This document shows, piece by piece, positions 8,691-17,200 of a stretch of 64,000 bases of DNA. The stretch spans positions 62,001 through 126,000 of the forward strand of contig CALRJY020000010.1 in NCBI GenBank assembly GCA_943367715.1. Reading direction: 5' to 3'. This stretch comes from JAEYXS01 sp943367715. GTDB taxonomy: Bacteria > Verrucomicrobiota > Verrucomicrobiia > Limisphaerales > JAEYXS01. Position numbers and translations under genes: made by a program. Numbering within the stretch: the stretch's first letter is position 1; each line of letters begins with the position of its first letter. Under the pieces are notes generated by a model. The model saw only the letters and a list, made by a program, of their open reading frames with translations, ran no database searches and was not told where the DNA came from.

Positions 8691-9611
8691 TTACGCCCGC
8701 GGATGAAACTTCCGATGCACCTCGCGCAACCGGCTCCCTGCCACATGCGTGTAAACCTCCGTCGTGCTGATATTCGCATGCCCCAGCAATTCCTGGATCA
8801 CCCGCAAGTCCGCTCCGTGCTCCAGCAGATGCGTCGCGAAACTGTGCCGCAACATATGCGGCGTGATGTTCCGCTCGATGCCCGCCAGCTTCACCCGCCG
8901 CTTCACCCGCCACCACATGCTCACCGAGGCGAAAGGTTTGCCACGTCGATTCAGAAACAATGTCGCCGGAGATTTCGGCTTCACCAGCTTGGGCCGTGCG
9001 GCGTTGAGGTAACGGTTAATCGCTTCGATCGCCACCTTGCCCACCGGCACCACGCGTTCCTTGTTCCCTTTGCCGATGACATTGATGAAGCCCGATTCCA
9101 GATGCAGTTGCTCCAACCGCACCGTCCGCAACTCTGCCAATCGCAAGCCTGACGCATACGCCAGTTCCAGAATCGCCTGATCGCACAACGACTCCGGCGT
9201 CTCCACCGCCAAAGGCTTGAGCAACTGATCCACCTCCGCACTCGTCAACGCCTTGGGCAAGCGCTTCCAACGCCGTGGCAATGAAAGATTCTCCGCCACA
9301 TTCACCGGCAGGATTTTCTCGTTCTCCGCGTATTTATAGAAGGCCCGCAACGCCGCGATCTGCAGGTAGATGCTCTCCGAACTCATCCGCGCCGTGGGTT
9401 TCTTCGGCTGATCCGAGGGCACCCGCTCCCGTTCTGCCTCGAGAAAACCCATCAGACACTTCAAGTCCACATCTCGCCAATTGCTTACCCCCTGCGCCTC
9501 TGCCCACGCCGTGAATTTCCCCAAGAGCGCCGCATACGTCTTCGCCGTCAACTCAGACTGCCCCCGCTCCAGGCGGAGATGCGTCAGGAAATCTTCGACG
9601 AGATCTTGCAC
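8691..9611 (-). CDS. Tyrosine recombinase, XerC/XerD type
   Basis: Xer recombinases resolve chromosome dimers at dif near the terminus. At 306 residues it has the usual length. The N-terminal SAM-like domain (about 1-110) begins MQDLVEDFLTHLRLERGQS, and the catalytic domain carries the full set: Arg157 (GLRLAEL), Lys181 (GKGNKER), His252 and Arg255 (HMLRH), His278 (GHANISTTEVYTH) and nucleophile Tyr287. The compact size and absence of phage or integron genes nearby favour housekeeping Xer over an element integrase. XerC and XerD cannot be told apart with confidence here. Confidence 0.93.
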   Translation of the reverse strand: MQDLVEDFLTHLRLERGQSELTAKTYAALLGKFTAWAEAQGVSNWRDVDLKCLMGFLEAERERVPSDQPKKPTARMSSESIYLQIAALRAFYKYAENEKILPVNVAENLSLPRRWKRLPKALTSAEVDQLLKPLAVETPESLCDQAILELAYASGLRLAELRTVRLEQLHLESGFINVIGKGNKERVVPVGKVAIEAINRYLNAARPKLVKPKSPATLFLNRRGKPFASVSMWWRVKRRVKLAGIERNITPHMLRHSFATHLLEHGADLRVIQELLGHANISTTEVYTHVAGSRLREVHRKFHPRA

Positions 9612-9656
9612 GAATTTTAACTGAACCCGTAGTTACTTTTGCAACCCCTCACACCT

Positions 9657-9884
9657 TCGATGTTCAGGGTTCGATGTTTTGACCCAGCGGTCCAACCGGC
9701 GTTCGCCCTTCGCTCTTTCCCCACTTCGCGCCCTTCTGTTAGACTCCCCTTCCTCTGTTATCTCCGTTCCCTCCTGTTCAATCCCCTATTCGTGTATTTC
9801 GAGTATTTCGCGGTTAACCTTCTCTGTGTACTCTGCGCTCTTTGCGGCTAATCCCCCGCACTCGATGTTCAGAGTTCGATGTTC
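9657..9884. repeat. Cluster of dispersed intergenic repeats
   Basis: This non-coding stretch is a patchwork of short repeats. TCGATGTTCAGGGTTCGATGTT (9657-9679) recurs as a near copy at 9862-9883. The block at 9723-9782 (CTTCGCGCCCTTCTGTT, then CTCCGTTCCCTCCTGTTCAA) recurs at 10940-10994. CGTGTATTTCGAG followed by TATTTCGCGGTTAACC (9791-9819) recurs in altered form at 53290-53319. CTCTGTGTACTCTGCGCTC (9822-9840) is of the same style. Such phrases are familiar as dispersed extragenic repeats in Verrucomicrobiota and other environmental genomes; their role is unknown. Confidence 0.7.
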
Positions 9885-9892
9885 GATATTTC

Positions 9893-10783
9893 CTAGAGCT
9901 TCTTCCCCGTCAACCGCTCATACGCCTCCAGATACTTCGCCTGCGATTTCATCACGATCTCGTTCGGCAAAGCGGGCGCCGGCGGCGTCTTATCCCAGTC
10001 CAGCGTCTCCAGGTAATCCCGCACGAACTGCTTGTCGAAGCTCGGTTGCCCCTTGCCCGCCTGATACTTATCCGCTGGCCAGAAGCGCGAGGAATCCGGC
10101 GTCAGCACTTCATCGATGAGGATCAAATCACCATTATAGATACCGAACTCGAACTTCGTATCCGCGATGATGATGCCGCGTTGCCGCGCGTAATCCCGGG
10201 CGAAGTTGTAGATCTTCAGGCTCAGGTCCCGCGCTTGTTCCGCAATGTCCTTGCCCACGATCTTCACCGCCTCCTCGAACGAGATGTTCTCATCATGCCC
10301 CGTCTCCGCCTTCGTCGCCGGCGTGAAGATCGGCTCCGGCAACTCCGAAGACTCCTTCAGCCCCGCTGGCAGCTTGATCCCGCACACCGTCTGGCTCGCC
10401 TTATACTCCTTCCAGCCCGAGCCCGCGAGATACCCGCGCACCACGCACTCGATCGCCAGCGGCTGCGACTTCTTCACGATCATGCTGCGCCGCGCCACCT
10501 TATCCGCGAACGGTTGCAGCACAGCAGGCAACGCATCATCCGCCTTCGCCAGCCGATGATTCGGCACCAGCTTCTCCGTCTGATCGAACCAAAAGTGCGA
10601 GATCTGCGTCAGCACCTCGCCCTTGCGCGGGATGCCATTGGGCATGATGCAATCAAACGCCGAGATGCGGTCCGACGCCACGAACAACAGGCTGTCCCCG
10701 AGGTCAAACACCTCGCGCACCTTCCCGCTCTTCACCTTCGGGACGCCCGGCAACTCGATCTGCAACAACGTTTGGTCACTCAT
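9893..10783 (-). CDS. purC: Phosphoribosylaminoimidazole-succinocarboxamide (SAICAR) synthase
   Basis: PurC joins CAIR to aspartate using ATP, the eighth step of de novo purine synthesis. The 296-residue product begins MSDQTLLQIELPGVPKVKSGKVREVFDL in the family style (length just above bacterial short forms, like the yeast-type long form). Diagnostic parts are DRISAFDCIMPNGIP, VVRGYLAGSGWKEY, the ATP/metal segment IADTKFEFG and IDEVLTPDSSRFWP. Two ATGs abut at 10786 and 10783, and either could start. A reading from 10903 would add 40 unconserved residues. It stands alone, with repeat-rich spacers on both sides. Confidence 0.96.
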   Translation of the reverse strand: MSDQTLLQIELPGVPKVKSGKVREVFDLGDSLLFVASDRISAFDCIMPNGIPRKGEVLTQISHFWFDQTEKLVPNHRLAKADDALPAVLQPFADKVARRSMIVKKSQPLAIECVVRGYLAGSGWKEYKASQTVCGIKLPAGLKESSELPEPIFTPATKAETGHDENISFEEAVKIVGKDIAEQARDLSLKIYNFARDYARQRGIIIADTKFEFGIYNGDLILIDEVLTPDSSRFWPADKYQAGKGQPSFDKQFVRDYLETLDWDKTPPAPALPNEIVMKSQAKYLEAYERLTGKKL

Positions 10784-10930
10784 CATCGCGCGGATGATGC
10801 GGTGCCCCCACGAAAGTGCAAATCGAAATTCCCACCCACCTCGTAGCCGACGACGTAAGGAGGCGGAACTAACCTGAAGGAGTGCCGCTCGCCAACCCGG
10901 CAAACTTCGTCGCAGGCTTTACCCTACCAC

Positions 10931-10994
10931 CTTCGCTTTCTTCGCGCCCTTCTGTTTAAAATCCCTCTGTTTCCTCCGTTCCCTCCTGTTCAAA
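10931..10994. repeat. Second copy of the 9723-9782 intergenic repeat
   Basis: CTTCGCGCCCTTCTGTT and CTCCGTTCCCTCCTGTTCAA appear again in the same order, with a slightly different spacer, after the CTTCGCT leader also seen before copy one. It lies between purC and the amidohydrolase-like gene. Confidence 0.7.
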
Positions 10995-11060
10995 CTTCCC
11001 TCCTTTTCGTCACACGAACGTTCCTTTCCCTCCCCTCATCCAATACGCTATAAACCCACC

Positions 11061-11897
11061 GTGCGTATCAAGTCTCTCAACGTCACCTTGGCCCTGCTCC
11101 TGTTCACCCTGAACAGCCTCTTCGCCCAATCCACCAACAGCACCACCACGAACCTCGTCTATTCCCAACACGGCGATCTCCCCATCCTCCTCACCGCCCC
11201 GCACGGCGGCACCAACGCCCTCAAAGACGTCCTCACCCGCACCAACGGCACCTTGCTCCGTGACGACGGAACCTACGAACTCGCCCTGCTCGTGAATGAA
11301 GAACTCACCAAGCTCACGAAGGGCAAGAAACCCTACGTCGTCGCCGCCCAGTTCCACCGCAAATTCCTCGATGTGAACCGCCCCGCCACCAACGCCTTCG
11401 AGAGCGTGCCCGCAAAACCCTATTACGAGACTTACCACAACCAAGTGAGCAACTACGTGGCCGAGATCCGCCAACGCTTCGGCAGCGAAGGCCTCATGAT
11501 CGACCTCCACGGCCAGGCCCGCGATGCCGCCTCCATCTTTCGCGGCACTGGCAATGGCGTCACCGTCCTGCGCCTCATCCAGAAACAAGGCGAACCCGCC
11601 TTCACCGGCACCAACAGCCTCCTGGGCCAGCTCGCCACCAAAGGTTACCACGTCATCCCGAACAACACCCCGCCCGGCGAACCGCCTGAAGACCGCAGCT
11701 ACAACGGGGGCTTCACCGTCCGCACCTACGGCAGTCACAAGGATGACGGCATCGACGCCCTCCAGATCGAACTCGGCTACAAACTACGCCGCGTCGACCG
11801 CCAAAAATTCGCCCAAGACCTGGCCCAAGCCATCTTCACCTTTCAGGAAAAGTATCTAAAACCAACGGATTCTATCACCAAACCCAGGCCCGATTGA
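11061..11897 (+). CDS. Secreted N-formylglutamate-amidohydrolase-like protein
   Basis: This 278-residue protein has a signal peptide (about 1-22, ending SLFAQS). The mature part follows the N-formylglutamate amidohydrolase fold: LLTAPHGG near residue 45 and LMIDLHGQ near residue 145 supply the metal-binding and catalytic His/Asp, QFHRKFLDVNRP is the conserved Arg-containing strand, and DALQIELGYKLRR near residue 235 gives the C-terminal Glu motif. Known members act in the cytoplasm on histidine breakdown. Export argues for a different amide or peptide substrate. Confidence 0.75.
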   Translation: MRIKSLNVTLALLLFTLNSLFAQSTNSTTTNLVYSQHGDLPILLTAPHGGTNALKDVLTRTNGTLLRDDGTYELALLVNEELTKLTKGKKPYVVAAQFHRKFLDVNRPATNAFESVPAKPYYETYHNQVSNYVAEIRQRFGSEGLMIDLHGQARDAASIFRGTGNGVTVLRLIQKQGEPAFTGTNSLLGQLATKGYHVIPNNTPPGEPPEDRSYNGGFTVRTYGSHKDDGIDALQIELGYKLRRVDRQKFAQDLAQAIFTFQEKYLKPTDSITKPRPD

Positions 11898-11949
11898 TTC
11901 GCTACCATTAAAGCCGGATGTGCTCGATACAGAACGACGTAGCATGGAA

Positions 11950-12113
11950 CCCGTGCTGCCGGTTTCCAGCCGGCAGTCCGCGACGTCCGCCGTAACACAT
12001 CACCTCTTCCCCATCCCGGAGGGATGACAGCATGTAGCCGGTCGGTTTCGCGAGGCACGAGCAACACCACCGGATAACGGTTCAAAATTTGGACCGCATC
12101 CTGAAGGGATGCC
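11950..12113. repeat. Composite extragenic repeat with three hairpins
   Basis: It opens with CCGTG and a perfect 7-bp hairpin (CTGCCGG at 11956-11962, CCGGCAG at 11970-11976) running into AGTCCGCGACGTCCGCCG. That tail recurs at 53485-53502 after a different hairpin. Further on, CATCCC-GGA-GGGATG (12012-12026) and GCATCC-TGAAG-GGATGC (12096-12112) are perfect small hairpins flanking a GTAGCCGGTCGG to CACCACCGG segment. No convincing ORF fits. The stretch 11898-12163 is otherwise gene-free. Confidence 0.65.
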
Positions 12114-12163
12114 AGAGCCGCAATTGACGCAATCCAGCCAACCCGTCATATTCAGTCATAGGC

Positions 12164-12706
12164 ATGAAAAACTGGCGGGCATACCTCTTCTTGGCCGTTC
12201 TGGCCGCCTGGCTCATTTCACTCCTAGACCCCTTCACCGAGCGCGTCAAAATCCATGACGGCAGCCAGATCCCCGCCGTTTTGCGCCATCAACAGGAGTT
12301 CGCCGATTCCATCAAGATCACCACTCACTGGAACAACGGCCAACCCTTGAATACCCCTCAATTCCATCTCCCCATCAACTATAGCAAACTCGATTCACCG
12401 GACGGTGTCTATCGCCTCCAATGGCGCCAAAAAGATTATTTTCATGCCTTAGATATCACCAAGCCTGGCATGACAACCACCACCACCATTTTAAACGTAG
12501 AGGAAGGCGATCCGGGTTCGGGTAAAGCATACAGCGGCGCCTGGTCCGCGGATTCTCAAGCCGTGTTCGTCTTTGGAGAAGGCCGCTTGCCCGGAGATAA
12601 ACATGCCAGCAAGTTATCTTTCATCTATCTGGTCGCCGAAAAACGCCTCTACCAAGTGAACATCCAGAAACTTCTGGACCACCGAGTCGCCGCCTTGCCT
12701 CGTTGA
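12164..12706 (+). CDS. Membrane-anchored orphan, relative of the protein at 6874-7683
   Basis: This 180-residue protein has an N-terminal membrane helix (about residues 5-20, MKNWRAYLFLAVLAAWLIS) and an exported domain. It shares DPGSG, then WSADSQAV, then IYLVAEKRL with the protein at 6874-7683. It is shorter, apparently lacking the middle of that protein. The shared part reads like propeller strands. The function is unknown. Confidence 0.7.
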   Translation: MKNWRAYLFLAVLAAWLISLLDPFTERVKIHDGSQIPAVLRHQQEFADSIKITTHWNNGQPLNTPQFHLPINYSKLDSPDGVYRLQWRQKDYFHALDITKPGMTTTTTILNVEEGDPGSGKAYSGAWSADSQAVFVFGEGRLPGDKHASKLSFIYLVAEKRLYQVNIQKLLDHRVAALPR

Positions 12707-12782
12707 CCGAACGGCAGAGCCGGATTGACACGGCACACATTCGTCCTAGCCTTTCGGAAATCACCCAAGGCCTGATTTTCAG

Positions 12783-13331
12783 ATGAAAATACCAGCCCTC
12801 AAACCATCTCAGCGGGTCTTTTTATCCGGGCTTCTCATCGTCATGGTGATCGGAGGCTGGATAGTATTCCGTAAACCCGGTGGCTGGTGGAAAGGTGGGG
12901 CTTGCACCTTTACTCTCGTCGAACACGGTGGATTTGATCCTCAAAGCCAAGGCGTTTATGTTACAAACGCCCCTCATACCACCAACCAGACCTTTCCGCC
13001 GACGATCAACTACGTAGTACGCGGCAAAGCTGCCGATGAGATCATCCACGTGCTGAACCACTATGACGTCTGGCGGTGGGACAACGAAACAAAGCTGCCG
13101 AAACAGGATGCCGTTGCCTGCACCGCCGTATTGGAATACCGGGGAAAAACCAATCACTGGGCCTGGTATCCCAGCAGCAATCAAATCCGCCCCGATGAAA
13201 ACCGATTCACCAAAACCCTGAGAAATCTGGGCAAATACGGCACCCCCGACACCCCTGACATGCAGAAACAATTTTCCGAGATCTGGCAGATCATTCAAAC
13301 CCACACCAATGACGTGACACAAATTCGTTAA
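12783..13331 (+). CDS. Membrane-anchored orphan, tandem paralogue A
   Basis: This 182-residue protein has one membrane helix (about 10-28) and an exported domain. It is paralogous to the next gene: GGWWKGGACTFTL matches GGWYQGGPYTLTI, VRGKAADEIIHVLNHYDVWRW matches VSGRSADQIVHLLNQHDIDQW, and both end in a helix with an N-T-N-D motif. The ATG directly follows a 76-base spacer, and the next gene starts 6 bases after its stop, so the pair is co-transcribed. I do not recognise the family. Confidence 0.75.
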   Translation: MKIPALKPSQRVFLSGLLIVMVIGGWIVFRKPGGWWKGGACTFTLVEHGGFDPQSQGVYVTNAPHTTNQTFPPTINYVVRGKAADEIIHVLNHYDVWRWDNETKLPKQDAVACTAVLEYRGKTNHWAWYPSSNQIRPDENRFTKTLRNLGKYGTPDTPDMQKQFSEIWQIIQTHTNDVTQIR

Positions 13332-13337
13332 GCCACC

Positions 13338-13937
13338 ATGAAAAATCGCCCTGTATTGCTGGCTTTCACGGTCATCTTAGGGCTGGTATTGGCGTTCATC
13401 ACGGTCCGTCATCTCACAGCTCCTAAGAAACCGTCCGGCGGCTGGTATCAAGGCGGCCCGTATACGTTAACCATACGGAACACAGGGGGAATTTCTGGCA
13501 TGACTCGGGAATGGATACAAATCTCTAACCAACCTTCCGAAACAAACAGACTGGCCGCCAGTAGCGTTCAGGTATTTGTATCAGGCAGATCAGCGGATCA
13601 AATTGTGCACCTCTTAAACCAGCACGATATCGATCAATGGGGACATGAAGCTCACGGCGCTGGCATGGACATGTTGTATAGCGATGCAAATCTAACTTAT
13701 CTGGGAAAAGATTACCATTGGGATTGGCACGGCAGCCCAACCCCCATGGGTCCTCCACCACGACCCAGCCTGTTTATCCAAGCAAAACGTCTAATCGTGA
13801 AACCGAAGTATCCAACTCCATACACTCGCGATATGAACAATCTGTATCACAGTATTCTTCAGATCATGCGAAACAATACCAATGACCTAATCATAATGCC
13901 GCATTGGCGTACCACCAATTCGCAGACCAAGCCGTAG
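13338..13937 (+). CDS. Membrane-anchored orphan, tandem paralogue B
   Basis: This 199-residue protein begins with a membrane helix (about 5-25) and has the same architecture as its upstream neighbour. The conserved parts are the GGWYQGG segment after the helix, the RSADQIVHLLNQHDI segment in the middle and the NNTNDL end. The region between is longer and Pro/Gly-rich (HGSPTPMGPPPRPS). It arose by tandem duplication and has diverged strongly. The function is unknown. Confidence 0.75.
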   Translation: MKNRPVLLAFTVILGLVLAFITVRHLTAPKKPSGGWYQGGPYTLTIRNTGGISGMTREWIQISNQPSETNRLAASSVQVFVSGRSADQIVHLLNQHDIDQWGHEAHGAGMDMLYSDANLTYLGKDYHWDWHGSPTPMGPPPRPSLFIQAKRLIVKPKYPTPYTRDMNNLYHSILQIMRNNTNDLIIMPHWRTTNSQTKP

Positions 13938-13950
13938 CCATCTTATTCCC

Positions 13951-14098
13951 CGCCATCCCTCGCCAAGCCGTTCACCTTCGTCCATAGCAATCTGACTGAA
14001 AACACCGCCGTAGAAGAAGTCTTCGCCAGTGCGCAGATCGACCAGGTTATCCGCTTGGCCACCCGCGCCGTCACTTCAAGTAGGGGGCGCGATTGACT
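13951..14098 (+). pseudogene. Broken internal fragment of an NAD-dependent epimerase gene
   Basis: The reading AKPFTFVHSNLTENTAVEEV, then FASAQIDQVIRLATRA, matches residues of the intact epimerase at 26742-27692 (AKPFTFVQGDLTDNAAVEEV, FASAQIDQVIHLAARA). By my hand count 29 of 36 residues and about 83% of bases agree, and most base changes are in third positions. There is no start codon, no Rossmann glycine motif and no catalytic part, and a stop follows at about 14095. It is a remnant of a paralogue, in the same orientation as the intact gene. Confidence 0.85.
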
Positions 14099-14257
14099 TT
14101 AGATCGGCGTGCGCCCAAAAGCTGGCGGCGTCATCTTGTGGACAGAATAGACCACCACCGCCGGGAGCGTGCACTTCTTCACCGCCCGCCGGAGAAACGC
14201 CCGTCGGCTCGTCAAGTGTTCCACCTTCAGGGTTTTCTTTTCGGTTTCCGGTTTCAT
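14099..14257 (-). CDS. Small twin-arginine-like ORF behind the giant surface-protein gene
   Basis: This 52-codon ORF starts at an ATG 32 bases after the giant gene's stop, with AAAGAG about 10 bases ahead as a possible ribosome site. The product contains TSRRAFLRRA, close to the twin-arginine consensus (S/T-R-R-x-F-L-K), then a moderately hydrophobic run (CTLPAVVVYSVHKM) and PPAFG. Small proteins of this style beside large exported proteins are familiar in this phylum, but the hydrophobic region is weak. The call rests on the motif, the spacing and the tidy composition. Confidence 0.45.
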   Translation of the reverse strand: MKPETEKKTLKVEHLTSRRAFLRRAVKKCTLPAVVVYSVHKMTPPAFGRTPI

Positions 14258-14289
14258 CGTAATGTCTCTTTAAAATTGGGTTTTAGATT

Positions 14290-17200
14290 TTACCGCAGCG
14301 TGACGGTACCGCGCGGTTGCTCTAGGAATCCGTCCATCGTCAGGGTGGTCGTCACCAAGGTGCCGCTGTTCATGCGGTGGACCCTGCGCTCACCTGCTAT
14401 TGCTCCCTGCGGCGCATCCGTGATCACATAATCCCCGTTGCCATCGATCGCCACATGCGTCGGCATATCGAAGGTCACACCGGTATGGCTCAGTTCTTCG
14501 CCCGCGGATATCGTGATCGGTGATCCCGTTCCCGTGAATCGCAGCAACTTGTTGGAGCCCGCATCCACTACCACTAGTTGTGCCGTGGCACCCGTGCCTG
14601 AGATTACTGCCAGCCCGGCAGGTTGTTTCATCGTGCCACCTTCCGCCATGATGGTCCGGTTCCCTGTGGTCGGATCCACATGATAGATGCGCGGCGGCTG
14701 TGTGCCCGGGCTGCTCTGGTTGCCCTGGTCGCAAACGTAGATGTCACCGGCACTGCCGATGGCCAGCCCCGTCAGCCAGTAGAAGTCCGTGCCCGTACCA
14801 TTCGTACGTGAACTCAACATCGTCTGGTTCCCCGGTGAAGCCGCGCCGGGGTCCACGACAAAGATCGCGCCCCATTCCGCCGCTCCGTTGTTATTAGCGT
14901 CCAAGTCCGCCACGATATATTTACCATTGTTCACACCGCCGGATTTGTCCGCCTTTACCCCGAACGGCACTTCGAACGCACCCCCCGAAGAATTCGTTGC
15001 TTTCGTGCCAGTAAGCCGGTCGATGGTATAGATACCCGCCGTTCCGGCATTCACTTCGTAATCGGCGATCACAAATTTGCCCGTCGCATCCACGTCGATC
15101 TCGTAGGGATCTTTGATGGTGGTGTTCACCAGTTCCTGGAGGCCGCTCGCCGCCTTGTAGAGCAGGATCGTGCCCGTGCTGAAGTACGGACCGCGATCCG
15201 CGATCACCACATCCCCAATCGAGCCATACAGATGATTGTTGATCGTCTCCACCGTGTCGTAGTTCACCGTCTGGATGGCCACCGCGCCGCCCGTGATCGT
15301 TCCTGGGCTCGCACCGCTGGAGAGGATGGTTGCATCCCCTTCACGGTCGAAGTTCAGGACATCTCCCGTCGTATGGGCATCTCCGTTCACCGTGATCGCC
15401 GCCGCCGTGGCCACCGTCTTGTTAAGCTGGATGATGTCATCCCCTGCCCCGCCATTGATCGTGGCCGTGGCCGCCCAGCCGGAGCTGAGGCTGTAGAACA
15501 GCACCACATCGTTCCCCGTGCCCGCGTTGATCGTCATGGTCGCCGTCGGATTGTTGAACGTCACCGATTCAGCCAAAGTTGAATCGATCTTCGTCTGTGT
15601 CGCCGAGAAACTGGTCACCGTGATCGTCTCGGCTCCTCCCGTGAAATCGAAGATCCGGTTCACCGCGTCCGTATTATCGATGATCGGCTCCAGCCCGGTG
15701 TAGCTGATCAAGTTGCTGTCCACATTGATAGACCCGTCACTGTTGTTCAGGAAGCCATACGTTACCGTTGTGTGGCTGCCGCTGACCAACTGGACCGAAT
15801 CACCCGTTGTCACCTGCCCACCGCCCACCACGATCACCCCTCCGGAGGGAACCGGATTGCCGCCGGAGTAATCGATCACGAACGTGTCATCATCGTTCGA
15901 GCCGTTCAACGTCAGCACGGAAGTCATCGCGTAGATGATGCTGATGGGCCACGTCGCCCCGTTATCTGCCGAGAGCTCAATATTCGCTCCGGCACGCCGG
16001 ATCCACAGACCGTCCGCTGTGCCATTGTTCACCCCGTTGCCATTACCGGTAGTGGCCGACCAAGTGACCGCGCTCGGCGTCTTCAAGGTCACATCATTGC
16101 CCGTCCCACCCACATAACTGATCTGGACCGACATTCCCGAGCCTAAAAAGTTCGGGATCACCGCGCCTTCCGCCAACCCGTTGAACGTCCCCGTCACCGC
16201 ATCGTTACTATCATTGGCGATGATGGTAAACGTCTGACCGGCAGCCGGCGTAAGGGAACCGGACAAACTCAAGGTCGCACCGCCCAGATTGATTGTCCCC
16301 GTGACGTTCAGTTGATCGTAACCGGTCCCGGCGGTGGTGCCGTTGATCTCCACCGCGAAAGTGGACCCGCTGCTGAACGCCGTATTCCCCACGTTCAGGA
16401 TGCCGGGGCTTGTTCCCGGTGCGATCTTGCCACCGCTCTGTACCGTGACTGGTCCGACCGTGCCGTTCCCGCCCAAAGTTCCCGTGTTATTGACCGCCAC
16501 CGCGCTGCTGCCACTGGTGCTGCCATTCACCAGCAAGGTTCCGGCATTGATGGTCGTGGCGCCTGTGTAGATATTGGCCCCCGTCAGCGTCAGCGTGCCC
16601 GTGCCATTCTTGACCAGCACACCGCTCGAACCCGAGATCACGCCACCGTAGCTGGTGGAAGTATTCAGCGCACCAACCGTCAGCGCGTTTGCACCAAGCG
16701 CAACGTTCCCGCCCGTGAGCCCGCCACCGGAGAGAGAACCCACCGAAAGGTTCACGCCCAAACTCAGTTGCACTGCGGCCGTGTTATCCAACACAAAGGC
16801 CGCCGCGCTTCCATCAGTGCTGGTCTGGACCGTCGCCAGCACACCTGCCGAGACCCGCACCGTGCCCGCCGTCAGCGTCGAATTGCACAGATAGATCGTA
16901 TTGGCCCCGATTTTTGTCAGCGTGAAACCGGTGAGATCCAAGGCCGTGGCACCGTAGCCAGACGTCAGCAGCGCCCAGTTACCGGTACCACCCATGGAAG
17001 CATCGGCGGCCAGCTTGATATTGGAACACTGCAAAAATCCGTTGCCGATCGCCGCCCCATTATTGACCAGTGCTCCATTACCTCCCACTCCCGTACCTGA
17101 AATGGTATAGCCATACCGGGCATCATTAACCCCGTTGAAATCGATCGTCGCCCCGGATGCCACCGTCACTTTAGTGACTTGAGGGTCCGCATTGCCAAAA

